From Caprella mutica (Eukaryota > Arthropoda > Malacostraca > Amphipoda > Caprellidae): 64,000 nucleotides of DNA. The position numbers were made by a program, and so were the translations under genes. Numbering within the stretch: position 1 is the first letter of the stretch; every line of letters begins with the position of its first letter. The notes beneath the pieces were generated by a model. The model was not told where the DNA came from and searched no databases. It worked only from the letters and a program-made list of their open reading frames with translations. The stretch is taken from positions 62,001 to 126,000 of the forward strand of contig CANNZV010001456.1 in NCBI GenBank assembly GCA_947561585.1, read 5' to 3'. Of this stretch, positions 1 through 10,960 are shown in pieces.

Positions 1-335
1 AGGAGGGAAAACCGTAAAGGATTTCCAAAAAGAAATACCCTCAGAAAAACTTATGGTGGGGCCATAGAATATTAAGAGGAGGGAAAACCGTAAAGGATTT
101 CCAAAAAGAAATACCCTCAGAGAAACTTATGGTGGGGCTATAGAAGATTAAGAGGAGGGAAAAACGTAAAGGATTTCCAGAAAGAAATGCCCTCAGAAAA
201 ACTTATGGTGGGGCCATAGAAGATTAAGTGAAGGGAAAAACGTATGGGATTTCCAGAAAGAAATGCCCTTGAGAAACTTATGGTGGGGCCATAGAAGATT
301 GAGAGAAAGTTATGGTGGGGCCATAGAATACAATT
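1..335. repeat. 77-bp tandem repeat with 'TTATGGTGGGGCCATAG' motif
   Basis: About four copies of a roughly 77 bp unit start with AGGAGGGAAAACCGTAAAGG and end with TTATGGTGGGGCCATAGAAG. The second half of the unit recurs, inverted, in the arrays at 49.5-50.35 kb and in both orientations at 53.0-53.13 kb, so it is a dispersed repeat that has been tandemly amplified locally. No coding potential is seen. Confidence 0.85.
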
Positions 336-500
336 ACTAATCCATAACGCAATAAACTTTTGTGAATTGTTTTATGTTAAGGAAATAACTTATTTAAAAA
401 GAAAAATAATATAAGTTTCATTAGATGAAGTTTGAAGGAATGGAAAGTAGAGTTGCGATGTTTGTCATTTAACTAGATTGAAGTAGGTTTACTAATTACT

Positions 501-671
501 CGGGTTGTGACAATATGTTTTAGAATCATAGATCTTAAGAATATCACAGACGATATGAAATGGTATCGAATACTATATACCGCTGGTGTAGAACCATTCG
601 ATACTCTTTAATTCTATCTGTCTATAATATTTTCAGGATTTATAATTTTAAAAGCCTATTGTCACAACCCT
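501..671. mobile_element. hAT-like MITE, GGGTTGTGACAATA family, copy 1
   Basis: About 170 bp bounded by inverted ends GGGTTGTGACAATATG and its complement CATATTGTCACAACCC (diverged). The centre carries ATGGTATCGAATACTATATAC and CACCAGCGGTATATAGTATT, which are shared with copies at 22.54-22.69 kb and 50.62-50.79 kb. The flanks TAATTAC and TAATAAC may be a degenerate target duplication. It is non-autonomous and has no ORF. The hAT assignment rests on the nested copy at 11.67 kb. Confidence 0.75.
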
Positions 672-873
672 AGTAATAACGTAGGCTAACAGCATTTAAA
701 ATCTATGAACTAATCTTTTTCAATAGGCGACAATTATTAGTTTAGCTACGTTCCAGTATACTGTCAAATTGTAATGTAGACTTTTTGCAATTAAATAAGT
801 AGTAATATGTTCTAATTTACCTTATTACTTAAATATATAGAAAAATCATTATAATATTAATATCTTCTGTCTT

Positions 874-1441
874 AAAGGTCCCCTATAAGCAAATTTTTTT
901 AATGCATTAATCAATAAGGTTAACTTTTTGTAACCCATGAAATTTAATAGCATTCACTTAATTTTATTGTTTTTAAAAATTTAAATAATCGAAGCTCTAC
1001 AAAAGCTGTTTCACGTCCGTCCGACTCCCTAATTTCCTGTCATAAGAAAAAGAATGTACACCGTTTGTTTCGAATGCCAAGTAGGTATAATCAATCTAAT
1101 ATTAAATATTCGTGTTAAGGTATAAAATTAGAGAAACCTATTATAGAAACATTTAAATACTTCAAGAAACAATTTAAACCTTAAATGAAGACAAAACATT
1201 TATTGTTTGTTTATAAAATTCAAATTTGAAATCAAAACAAAGAGTGTACAATCTTTTTCTTCTGCGTCAGGTTAGTGCTTCGTACAATTGTTGCTCATAG
1301 AGTATTTAAAACTTTGTAAACATTTTAAAAAATATGTACAGAATTAAATTTTATGTGGTTTGCAGAATAATGATCCTAGACCTTAGTTCTATAATATTAT
1401 GTAATAAACTCATTTTTTCCAGGAGCCTGGAGAGGACCTTT
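874..1441. mobile_element. TIR element, AAAGGTCC family, copy 1
   Basis: About 570 bp beginning AAAGGTCC and ending GGACCTTT. Internal blocks such as AAAGAATGTACACCGTTTGT and AAAGAGTGTACAATCTTTTT are closely matched in the copy at 17.94-18.51 kb, and the ends match the copy at 12.54-13.11 kb. AT-rich, without coding capacity. The superfamily is not determined. Confidence 0.7.
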
Positions 1442-1611
1442 AACATGAACATTTTCTCTAGTCTTATATCTTCTAAATCACAAATCTATTTAGATCATTT
1501 AAATCTTTAATGAATCTTCATTCTCATTTTATCTCTATTCAGAAGTCTGATACATCTTAAATAATATTTATAGTTTTGAGTTATCTGGTAATTGTCATCT
1601 CTTATCTTGGG

Positions 1612-1760
1612 TAGCGGTAAGTTGCTCGAAAAAACAAACAATTGCTCGAAATATATACAATTGATCGTGAAACAAACAAATGTTCGAAACACAATTGCTA
1701 GAAAACAAACAATTGCTCGAAAACAATTGCTCGAAAACAATTGCTCGGATGAACAGTTGC
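1612..1760. repeat. Degenerate AACAATTGCTCGAAA repeat
   Basis: Six or more imperfect copies of a 15-20 bp unit (AACAATTGCTCGAAA). Short ORFs on both strands here simply follow the repeat. Confidence 0.7.
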
Positions 1761-1769
1761 TTGAAATTT

Positions 1770-1922
1770 ACTTTAGTCTGCCATGAATGGTCATCAGTTT
1801 TAAAAAACTAATAGCTATTTTAAGGTAGACTAAAGAAAATGTATTCACTATAGAAGCTACTTTCTTACTCAGGACACTAAACTCACTATACATGATTTCA
1901 CTATACAAGAGCTCTACTGTAC
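1770..1922. mobile_element. Fragmented MITE related to the 41.04-41.22 kb copy
   Basis: Contains TTTAGTCTGCCATGAATGG and an inverted TAGACTAAAG block, and ends with GAGCTCTACTGTA. The same modules occur in the palindromic element at 41037-41223 and around 29.34-29.40 kb (GAGGAGCTCTACTGTA). This copy is diverged and not fully palindromic. Confidence 0.55.
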
Positions 1923-1932
1923 ATTAATTTAC

Positions 1933-2153
1933 CTGTATATATGTGCAAACTCTTCATTTTCCTCCGGTTCCCCCAAATACTTGACTGCGATATCCTTCAT
2001 ATCCTGCACAGCTTCTCCGGTCTTCTTCCTGAAGTCCTTCATCTTGTCCCCGTGCTCTGCGTCCTTCATGCCTTCCCACTTGTCCTTCATGTAGTCCCTG
2101 AAGAGATGTAGGCCTCCCGTGTAGGACGCCAACCTTTCTTGAGCGGTAGACAT
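1933..2153 (-). CDS. 5' coding exon of an unidentified lysine-rich protein (partial gene)
   Basis: Minus-strand exon starting at the ATG at 2153, preceded by CTTTCTCACC, and ending at a good 5' splice site (TACAG|GTAAAT) at 1933. It encodes 73 residues plus two bases: a start MSTAQERLASYTGGLHLF, then a highly charged helical stretch rich in Lys, Asp, Glu and Met, and an acidic end (GEPEENEEF). Its base composition (about half GC) stands out sharply from the AT-rich surroundings, and codon use looks genuine. An open frame extends upstream to a GTG at 2171, but the ATG is the natural eukaryotic start. The remaining exons must lie beyond the left edge or be too short to see between 1 and 1932. 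I do not recognise the family. The amphipathic charged helix would fit a small mitochondrial or coiled-coil protein, but that is inference. Confidence 0.6.
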
Positions 2154-2543
2154 GGTGAGAAAGGTAGTCACGTGACAGGGAAATAGAAATAAGATTTGCC
2201 TGAGGAACCCTCTGGTTACATTATTAGTTAGGAAATCTGAGAGATTTAGACGTTTTAGAGGTTTTTAAAGTGAATTACAAATCAAAAGGGTTTTATAGTA
2301 TTAAAAATTGAAAGGTTTTTAAAGTCAATTACAAATCTAGAGGTTTTTAGAAATTTAATCAAAATAAAGTACAAATATAAAGGTTTTTAGAGTCAATTAC
2401 AAATCTAAAGGTTTTTTATAACAAAAAAAAGGTTTAAAAAAAATTAATTCATACATTTGTATAACAAAATAGTACAAAGTTTCAGTAAATAAATTAAATA
2501 AATATAAAATTAAATCAAACTACATAATTTTGTTTGAGTAACC

Positions 2544-2740
2544 TATAGCGGACAACTGTAATACGGACAACTGACTGCCATAGCGGACAGCTAACTGCCA
2601 TAGCGGACAACTACCTGCCATAGCGGACAACTGCCACAGCGGACAACTGCCACAGCGGACAACTGTCATACGGACAATGACTGACATAGCGGACAGCTAA
2701 CTACCATAGCGGACAACTAACTGCCATAGCGGACAAATGT
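2544..2740. repeat. 20-bp minisatellite, CATAGCGGACAACTAACTGC
   Basis: About ten copies of a 19-22 bp unit, several with deletions (for example CCACAGCGGACAACTG). Immediately upstream of the unidentified minus-strand gene. Flanked on the gene side by a degenerate TTTTTAGAGTCAATTACAAA repeat (about 2250-2440). Confidence 0.85.
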
Positions 2741-2754
2741 ATTACTAGATATTA

Positions 2755-4122
2755 TTATTAATTTTGTTTTGGGTGAATTTTAATGTGTATTGTAAACTTA
2801 ACCTTTAATGGATTGAATTTAATGTGAAGTATACTATTATTTTAATCTAAAAATTTAGTATAATTATGCTAATCGTAAAGTTCGGAATAATACATGGAGA
2901 ATAAAAATTAATATTGCCATAGATTCAGAATTAAAATTGGAAGTAATACTAAATTTATTTAATTTTAAATCATTTTCTTTCACATTTAACACAATTAGTA
3001 ACTCAAATAATCAAATGGTTGACAAAAGGTTAAAATCTTTAGATGTAAAACTTTCTTTTCAAACATTTAAGAATGCGAAGAATAGTACAAACATAAGCTT
3101 TACAGGTTACAATTTCCAGTGAGTGTGACTTTGCATCTTATTATTAAAGAGTTTATCACAGGGCATAAAGTTTATTAATATTTTTATTTATAAAACTCTA
3201 ATTAGGATTGGTAACTTTTTTTTTTTTTTTTTTTTTCTTACTTACTTACTTTTTTTTACTTAAGTAGTAACTATTATCTTTTTATGTTATATTTTTTTTA
3301 GTTATTTCTTTAAAAAAAATATTTATTTCTTAATTTTTTTTTCATTTTTTTGGTAATTTTTTTTACAAAAAATACTGTAGGTACCTGCTTGACCACTTTA
3401 AAGTTTGATTTTGTTTTTCCCCTCGTTACTTTGTTTCCAGCTCCCACTGACCAGAAATCCATGCATTAAATACGTCTTTTAAATATTTAACAAGTGTCAA
3501 AATAATTAAATAATTGTTACTGAAATATGTTATTTTTAATTTCTCTGAAATTTTACTATGCCGCTGTATTTTATTTTATTCGAAGTAGTAACAAGACAAA
3601 CCAAAAAAAATTGAATCAATAATTAGAACGCAACTATTAAATAATAAGAATCACACTCACTGTAAATTTTAACCTGTAAAGCTTATGTTTGTACTATTCT
3701 TTGTATTCTGAAATGTTTGAAAGAAAGTTTTACATCAATTTAACCATTTTGTCAACCATTTGATTATTTAAGAAGCTAAATGGGTTAGATATGGAAAAGA
3801 TATGATTTCATCAGAAAGAAAATTCATATTCTAAATCTGAATCTACAGTCAATATTAATTCTTATGCTTCTCCATGTAAACACATAAATATGAATAACAT
3901 TATTGTTCTATGTCCAAAGTTTATTAATACATATTTTTATATTATAGTAGTTCTTCATGCAATGATTTATTTTAAACAACGACCTATTGAAATACCTCTC
4001 TGTATAATTCTTAACTATGCATTAACTTTATTATACTAAACTTTTAGGTTAAAATAATAATAATAACAATAATCCATGAAAGGTTAATATAACATAACGC
4101 ATTAAAATTCACCCAAAACAAT
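2755..4122. mobile_element. Large fold-back (long inverted repeat) element
   Basis: The outer end GTTTTGGGTGAATTTTAATG at about 2766 is answered by CATTAAAATTCACCCAAAAC at about 4100. Inside, the block around 2990-3150 (AATCAAATGGTTGACAAAA, ACAAACATAAGCTTTACAGG, AGTGAGTGTGA) recurs inverted at 3650-3775. The arms are thus about 400 bp each, with an unrelated AT-rich centre full of T runs (3200-3370). No transposase is seen. A 61-residue ORF at 2937-3122 lies in the left arm and has an inverted counterpart, so it is treated as non-coding. Confidence 0.75.
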
Positions 4123-4377
4123 AATTATAAAATATGACAGTTCTCCGTTCACCCTTTTCTATATAAATAATTATGTACTAAAGAGACTCACTTAAACGCA
4201 CGTGCTGTCTTGCTAGAACCAACTAGTGAAATGACACTACTTGTTTCATGAACAGCTTTCACCTAATAAATAATGCCATGAAATGATCTTAACTTACCCC
4301 GCTTGAAATGTTTATTGTCATGAAAATAATAACTATGGATATATTACTTAATGTTAATTCTATTGCATTATTGAATA
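4123..4377. other. AT-rich stretch, nothing recognised
   Basis: No gene, RNA or clear repeat is visible here apart from short AT-rich words. It separates the fold-back element from the 33-bp array. Confidence 0.5.
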
Positions 4378-4775
4378 CGATTGAAAATGATAACCAATGT
4401 AATTGATATGAGATTAGAAATGATAACCAATGTAATTGATATGATATTAAAAATGATAACCAATGTAATTGATATGATATTAAAAATGATAACCAATGTA
4501 ATTGATATGAGATTAGAAATGATAACCAATGTAATTGATATGAGATTAGAAATGATAACCAATGTAATTGATATGAGATTAGAAATGATAACCAATTTAA
4601 TTGACATGATATTAAAAATGATAACTAAAGCAATGGATATGATATTTGATATTAATATAATTTTATTATTCAATGAGTTCAAAAATGATAACCAAAGCAA
4701 TGGATATGATATTTGATATTAATATAATTTTATTATTCAATGAGTTCAAAAATGATAACCAGAGCAATTGATATA
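4378..4775. repeat. 33-bp minisatellite (AATGATAACCAATGTAATTG)
   Basis: About eight well-preserved 33 bp units of the type GAAATGATAACCAATGTAAT + TGATATGAGATTA, followed by two longer diverged 55-60 bp units ending near 4775. Because 33 is divisible by three, several frames stay open. The resulting 110-residue ORFs on both strands are repeat artefacts. Confidence 0.9.
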
Positions 4776-5199
4776 ATACTTAATGTTACTTTTAATTAAT
4801 TATTTTAAAGTGATTGAAATGATCTTAGTTATGATATATATGAGCTTTAATGAGAAATATATGATATATGATGATGAGTATCGAACAGTACGTCTGTACC
4901 TACACTTTAACAGACGTGCTTAAACTCACAACACAGATCTTACTATTTCAAATACATGGATAAATGATCATTGGTGTTTATACTTAGTATATACTTGATG
5001 TAACTGATGAAAATATGGAGATAAATTAGTATACTATTCAAATAAAGTAAGTTAATTTTTTTTGTTCTTATATACGTGTTATTTAACTTCTTTTTAAAAA
5101 AGTCGTCTTCAGAAAATTTGCATATAATTTTCTTTAATAAGAATTAATTAAAGATTTTCACTAAATATAATTTTATCAATATCGTTTCCTATATATCAC

Positions 5200-6320
5200 T
5201 TGAAAACCACCAATAGTTGTAAATAAAGTGCACAGTGAAGAGTTAAAACAACCACCAATAGTTGTAAATAAAGTGCACAGTTAAGAGTTAAAACAACCAC
5301 CAATAGTTGTAAATAAAGTGCACAGTGAAGAGTTAAAACAACCACCAATAGTTGTAAATAAAGTGTACAGTGAAGAGTTAAAACAACCACCAATAGTTGT
5401 AAATAAAGTGCACAGTGAAGAGTTAAAACAAACACCAATAGTTGTAAATAAAGTGCACAGTGAAGAGTTAAAACAACCACCAATAGTTGTAAATAAAGTG
5501 CACAGTGAAGAGTTAAAACAACCACCAATAGTTGTAAATAAAGTGTACAGTGAAGAGTTAAAACAACCACCAATAGTTGTAAATAAAGTGCACAGTGAAG
5601 AGTTAAAACAACCACCAATAGTTGTAAATAAAGTGTACAGTGAAGAGTTAAAACAACCACCAATAGTTGTAAATAAAGTGCACAGTGAAGAGTTAAAACA
5701 ACCATCAATAGTTGTAAATAAAGTGTACAGTGAAGAGTTAAAACAACTACCAATAGTTGTAAATAAAGTGCACAGTGAAGAGTTAAAACAACCACCAATA
5801 GTTGTAAATAAAGTGCACAGTGAAGAGTTAAAACAACCACCAATAGTTGTAAATAAAGTGCACAGTGAAGAGTTAAAACAACCACCAATAGTTGTAAATA
5901 AAGTGCACAGTGAAGAGTTAAAACAACCACCAATAGTTGTAAATAAAGTGCACAGTGAAAAGTTAAAACAACCACCAATAGTTGTAAATAAAGTGTACAG
6001 TGAAGAGTTAAAACAACCACCAATAGTTGTAAATAAAGTGCACAGTGAAGAGTTAAAACAACCACCAATAGTTGTAAATAAAGTGCACAGTGAAGAGTTA
6101 AAACAACCACCAATAGTTGTAAATAAAGTGCACAGTGAAGAGTTAAAACAACCACCAATAGTTGTAAATAAAGTGTACAGTGAAGAATTAAAACAACCAC
6201 CAATAGTTGTAAATAAAGTGCACAGTGAAGAGTTAAAACAACAACCAATAGTTGTAAATAAAGTGCACAGTGAAGAGTTAAAACAACCACCAATAGTTGT
6301 AAATAAAGTGCACAGTTAAA
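5200..6320. repeat. 45-bp minisatellite, about 25 copies
   Basis: Near-identical 45 bp units containing ACCACCAATAGTTGTAAATA and AAGTGCACAGTGAAGAGTTA run for about 1.1 kb. The unit length is a multiple of three and stop-free in several frames, giving a 333-residue plus-strand ORF (15-residue repeats around PPIVVNKVHSEELKQ) and a 393-residue minus-strand ORF. Variants such as GTGTACAG versus GTGCACAG are distributed through the array. No intron, promoter or conserved flank suggests translation. Confidence 0.95.
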
Positions 6321-6410
6321 ACAAATATTAGATTTCTTAGTATAACAGTTGTATAAATTTAACTTCAAATTCCTCATATGAAACTAATCCTTAGGATATA
6401 TGTATGTATA

Positions 6411-7318
6411 CAGGGTGACCCACAAAAATGTGTTCCCAACTTTGAATTTATATTAACATTGTAAATAGATACAAAAAGAGTTAAAGTAATATAAAAATAA
6501 TGCTACCTTGCTTAAGCTTAAGATTGGTTCTAAGAAAACTCGGTCTAGTTTATAATGATGTTATTAAAAAATAATAATAGAAAAAGTTGAAATTATGAGA
6601 ATAAATAGTGTAGATTATTTATTGAAATCGGATAAGATCATTAACCGTTGTAAAATGATACGTAACATTGGTAATTTTAATATGTTTTGAAATTTATTCA
6701 ACATGAGATTTTGGCAGAAAATTTGGTCTCAGAAATTTTGGTCTTGAAATTGTGTTTCTTCTATCTATGTTTCTTCTATCTGTGTTTCTTCTATCTGTGT
6801 TTCTTCTATCTGTGTTTCTTCTATCTGTGTTTCTTCTATCTGTGTTTCTTCTATCTGTGTTTCTTCTATTTGTGTTTCTTTTATCTGTGTTTCTTCTATC
6901 TGTGTTTCTTCTATTTGTGTTTCTTCTATCTGTGTTTCTTCTATCTGTGTTTCTTCTATCTGTGTTTCTTCTATCTGTGTTTCTTCTATCTGTGTTTCTT
7001 CTATCTGTGTTTCTTCTATCTGTGTTTCTTCTATCTGTGTTTCTTCTATCTGTATTTCTTCTATTTGTGTTTCTTCTATCTGTGTTTCTTCTATCTGTGT
7101 TTCTTCTATCTGTATTTCTTCTATTTGTGTTTCTTCTATCTGTGTTTCTTCTATTTGTGTTTCTTCTATTCAATCCCTCTAAAGAAATAGGTGCTCTAAC
7201 GGGGGTAGAATGTTGAAAATTTAATATCTAACTTCACATGAACTCTATCTTAATCTACTTAAAAATACTATATTTATATGAATATAAAATTGGGTACACT
7301 TTTTTGTGAGTCACCCTG
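6411..7318. mobile_element. TIR element (CAGGGTGACCCACAAAAA) carrying a 15-bp array
   Basis: Starts CAGGGTGACCCACAAAAATG at 6411 and ends with TTTTTTGTGAGTCACCCTG at 7318. Both ends are flanked by TA, which is the Tc1/mariner-type duplication. About 6530-6680 (for example TTATTAAAAAATAATAATAG and CCGTTGTAAAATGATA) matches a truncated copy at about 55.02-55.17 kb. The interior holds the 15 bp minisatellite listed separately. No transposase ORF is present. Confidence 0.75.
6748..7170. repeat. 15-bp minisatellite TGTTTCTTCTATCTG, about 28 copies
   Basis: Near-perfect 15 bp units with C/T variants (CTATTTG, TGTATTTC). Strongly pyrimidine-biased on the plus strand. ORFs of 154-167 residues in all frames are artefacts of a 15 bp stop-free unit. 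The array lies wholly within the TIR element 6411-7318. Confidence 0.95.
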
Positions 7319-7867
7319 TATATGCGCACAATTACCCCTCCCCCCCCCCCATACCCATCACTAATAGGGTTAAAATAAACACCGCATCTTCAATCAAACC
7401 TACTTGAGTTATGGAAAATTGAAAAAAATAAACAAATTAAGTTATTTTGAGTAAATTTGAAGAAACTTGAAACGAAGGTTATCAAGATTAGGAAAAACTA
7501 AAGAAACTAATATAATGCAAAAATAATTAACCAAATTAAATAAGGTGTTATCTTGAAAATTAAGATAATTAAAGAAAAAGTAAGTTGATCAGCTTTATTT
7601 TTAGCAATGTATTTATATAGGTAAAAAAAAAAGATTTATATTAATAAAGCTGATTATTACCCTCAATCTATTAACATACTATCACTAACTCTTCTAACAC
7701 TGCACTGTACTATCTCTATCACTATACCTATCACTACCACCATCTCTATCACCACTGACTCTCCCTATCACCAAGAGTCTCTTGTTTCTCTATGGCTTCG
7801 CTACAGATGAGAAACTATAAACAAAGAAACATAATAAAGGGGGAATACTCAATTACCGTGCAAGACT

Positions 7868-7995
7868 ACCTCATCGAACATCTTCTTTCATCTAATTCAT
7901 ACATCTAATTCATACATCTAATTCATGCATCTAATTCACACATCTAATTCATACATCTAATTCATACATCTAATTCATACATCTAATTCATTAAT
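7868..7995. repeat. 13-bp repeat CATCTAATTCATA, about 9 copies
   Basis: Short tandem array of the 13 bp unit CATCTAATTCATA with single-base variants. The region 7322-7867 before it is AT-rich with a C run at about 7340 and no recognisable gene. Confidence 0.85.
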
Positions 7996-8189
7996 TTACT
8001 TCACATTATTTAATACTCACAGTTTCAGCCCAAATTCTTACAGAAGAAAGAATTATTATTGGAAAAGTTAACTATTATGATCTCTTTTCTGGTATACAAG
8101 ATACTTGTTTAGATTAAATAATTATAATTATAATCACTAGTTTGCGCGTGACGTCAAAATGACGGCATTTTTTACTATAATCGATTTTA

Positions 8190-8395
8190 TGGTATTTCCA
8201 TTTTAAATATTATTATACAATTTGCTCAAATATATACAATTGAATATATTTTAAATATTATTATACAATTTGCTCAAATATATACAATTGAATATATTTT
8301 AAATATTATTATACAATTTGCTCAAATATATACAATTGAATATATTTTAAATATTATTATACAATTTGCTCAAATATATACAATTGAATATAAAT
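8190..8395. repeat. 48-bp tandem repeat, 4 copies
   Basis: Four almost identical copies of a 48 bp AT-rich unit (TTTTAAATATTATTATACAA followed by TTTGCTCAAATATATACAAT). 8396-8945 holds only AT-rich sequence. Confidence 0.9.
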
Positions 8396-8945
8396 GTATT
8401 TTATTTATTGAAATATATATATTTTTATATTCAGCTATATGCCTTTTTGAATAATTATTTCTTATTATATTCAAAATATTATCGTTAATCTTTTAATCAA
8501 TTACTATACTAAGAAGTATAGAATTTAATTATATATGATTTAAAAATCCCCGAAATATTGATATAAACAGGTACCTATATAATTATAGCATACAAGTGTG
8601 CAGCAAGTAAGTAAAACAACATAGAACACTTGCTGGTAATCTATAAGATTCTCCTTTAATTGCATAACCTTAATATATATATATAGGTAAGAAACAATTT
8701 AAAATCAATAAAGCGCCATACATTAAACTAACCATTTTCAATTTCGATTAAGTCTGAAATTTGAATCGTAAAATGATAACCAATTCACTAAATGAAATTA
8801 TCTTAAATGCATTACTAAATATTCATTAATTACTTAGGATTATACAGCTTAATTAGATTTTTATGTATATTAAACGATATATTTAATGTGTTACTTCGTG
8901 ATTAAAAATAATGTGATACTTCGTTAATGGCTTGTGATTTATATA

Positions 8946-10571
8946 CAGTAGCGGACAAAATATAAGGGTAGGCAAAAACAAGTTATCTAAATCTTTAAGT
9001 TCATAAAAATTACAAAACACACATTATTGAAATTTTGTACGTATTTTCATATAGAACTCATATGTATTCTTTTGAAATTTTAAAGCATTTGAACAAATAT
9101 TCTAGCAATAGTTCCATATTTTACTTCAAACACTAAATTTTGCCCTGGTCAAAAGTTAAGGGTAGCCATCATAAACTTTGAAATATTCGCGAATATTGGC
9201 AATTAACTTAATAATTTGTGAATAATTCTTTGCTATATCACTCTAATGCATCTTCTCCCACAAAATTCTACTAATTTTGCACAATATGAAGGAGTTATCC
9301 ATCTTCTATTCATCCTCAAGATATGTCCACAAGTTTCCCCTCTGATACAGTCTCTAATTGTCGTTGCAAGAGATTTCCATTGCCACATGAAGGTCCAAAA
9401 TGATTGTGCAACATATTGTGACTCAACATAAGCAGTATGGAATTGTTGATTCCAAGCCGAAGAATGGTAGACTTCCCAAAGCATTGCTGAGAGAAGTTCA
9501 TGCAAGTCTTCAAAGTAGCTTGCAAGGTAGTTTCAACACTTCTGGTCAAATTTTTCGTGAGATAGATGTCATGTCTGGTGGTATGGTGTCCCAGTCTACT
9601 TTTTCGCTTCGAATTCAACAAGTTGGTTTGCAATAATTTGTCCCTGCATCGAAGCTTTCAATCTCAAAAAAGAACGGAAAGTGATACTTGTGTTTTGTCA
9701 TGAGTATATCGTTTGGTCGATTGATCAGTGGTCGAAAGTACATTCTAGTGATGATGGAAGAAAAATAGAAGTCTTTGGTTCTTATAGGAAAGTACAGATT
9801 AAACATAAAGTAGGGGAAATGTTAACTCTGAACTGCGTCAAGAAAACGGCTAATTTTGGAGGAGGTAGTGCGATGATCTTGGTGGTCATTTTTTCTTCTG
9901 GACCTGGTCCCATTGTTCGTCTACGAGGAGGAGTTATTGCAGAAGTATAAAACAGCTCTTTTGTCATCATACTCTCCCCTATCAACAAGCAGCTGACCCT
10001 CAACCACAGAGTTTCAAGCAGGACAACATACCCTACTACTCAGATAAAAAAGTTATGACTCTATTAGAAGATGAAGAAATTTCTCTAATGAGCTGGCTTT
10101 CACAGAGTCCTGACCTCAATCGAATTGAGATTGTTTGGATAATAATTGGAGACTGTACTCAGAGAAGAAACACAAGAAATGTGGAAGAATTGTGTACATT
10201 TCTCGATGATAAATAGAAGAGGGATAACTCCTTCATATTGTGCCAAATTTGTAGAATTTTGTGGTAGAAGATGTATTGAAGTGATAAAGAATTATTCACA
10301 GAGTATTAAGTTAATTGCCAATATCCGCGAATATTTCAAAGTTTATGATGGCTATCCTTAACTTTTGACCAGAGCAAAATTTAGTGTTTGAAGTAAAATA
10401 TGGAACTATTGCTAGAATATTTGTCCAAATGCTTTGAAATTTCATGCGAATACATATGAGCTCTATATGAAAATACATGCAAAATTTCAATAATGTTTGT
10501 CTTGTACTTTTTATGAAATTAAAGATTTAGATAACTTGTTTTAGCCTACCCTTATATTTTGTCCGCTACTG
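8946..10571 (+). mobile_element. Tc1-like transposon, decayed, with about 430-bp inverted arms
   Basis: The element starts CAGTAGCGGACAAAATATAA and ends TATATTTTGTCCGCTACTG, with TA on both sides, the Tc1/mariner target duplication. Total length 1626 bp, close to a full-length Tc1. The left arm (8946 to about 9375) is an inverted, diverged copy of the right arm (about 10135-10571), including what should be the 3' coding part of the transposase (ITPSYCAKFVEFCGRRCIEV readable on plus at 10210-10290 and, with changes, on minus at 9233-9340). The coding region between the arms is broken. Confidence 0.85.
9385..10310 (+). pseudogene. Tc1-like DD34E transposase pseudogene
   Basis: Fragments in order on the plus strand: an N-terminal DNA-binding piece (GIVDSKPKNGRLPKALLREV, about 9430-9500); a catalytic piece with WSKVHSSDDGRKIEVFGS (first D) and NFGGGSAMILVV (about 9680-9950); and QDNIPYYSDK followed by SQSPDLNRIEIVW (second D and E, about 10020-10140), spaced by 34 residues as in DD34E Tc1 transposases. 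Frame changes occur between pieces (after about 9635, near 9950 and near 10210), with a stop in the C-terminal part (LDDK then TAG at about 10213). Inactive as read. Its antisense ORFs are shadows. Confidence 0.85.
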
Positions 10572-10619
10572 TATATATCGGATATTAATTTTGAAAAATA
10601 TAATTTTTCTTAACACCTA

Positions 10620-10960
10620 ATGTAATTCCAACAATTATTGCCAAACACCTCAATATGCAGTGAAGTAATACTCCATCTTATATTATTGCCAAACACCTCA
10701 TTACAACGATGTGAAACTTGGTGTTCGGAAAATTGGCAGGTGGAAAAATTATAACAAACCGCTAGTTTGTTGTATTGCACACTTCATGATTTTTGATGAA
10801 CTGTTGGGGGGTTCGATATACCCGATATACAAATATTTTTTGATATATCTGAAATAAATTATTGCCAAACACCTCAATATAATAATGCCAGTTATTCCCA
10901 CACGAATGCCATTGCCATCCAGTATTTCAATCACTCACACAGATCCTGTTAAACCCTCCA
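10620..10960. repeat. Dispersed repeat, ATTATTGCCAAACACCTCA plus CTAGTTTGTTGTATTGCACA
   Basis: Three copies of ATTATTGCCAAACACCTCA at about 10635, 10683 and 10858. The internal segment CCGCTAGTTTGTTGTATTGC with following CACACTTCATGATT recurs at 42049-42080 inside another fold-back element. Probably remnants of one transposon family. The 61-residue ORF here is spurious. Confidence 0.6.

Noticed and set aside
9316..9633. Antisense 105-codon ORF in the Tc1-like element
   Set aside because: Shadow of the transposase strand and of the inverted left arm.
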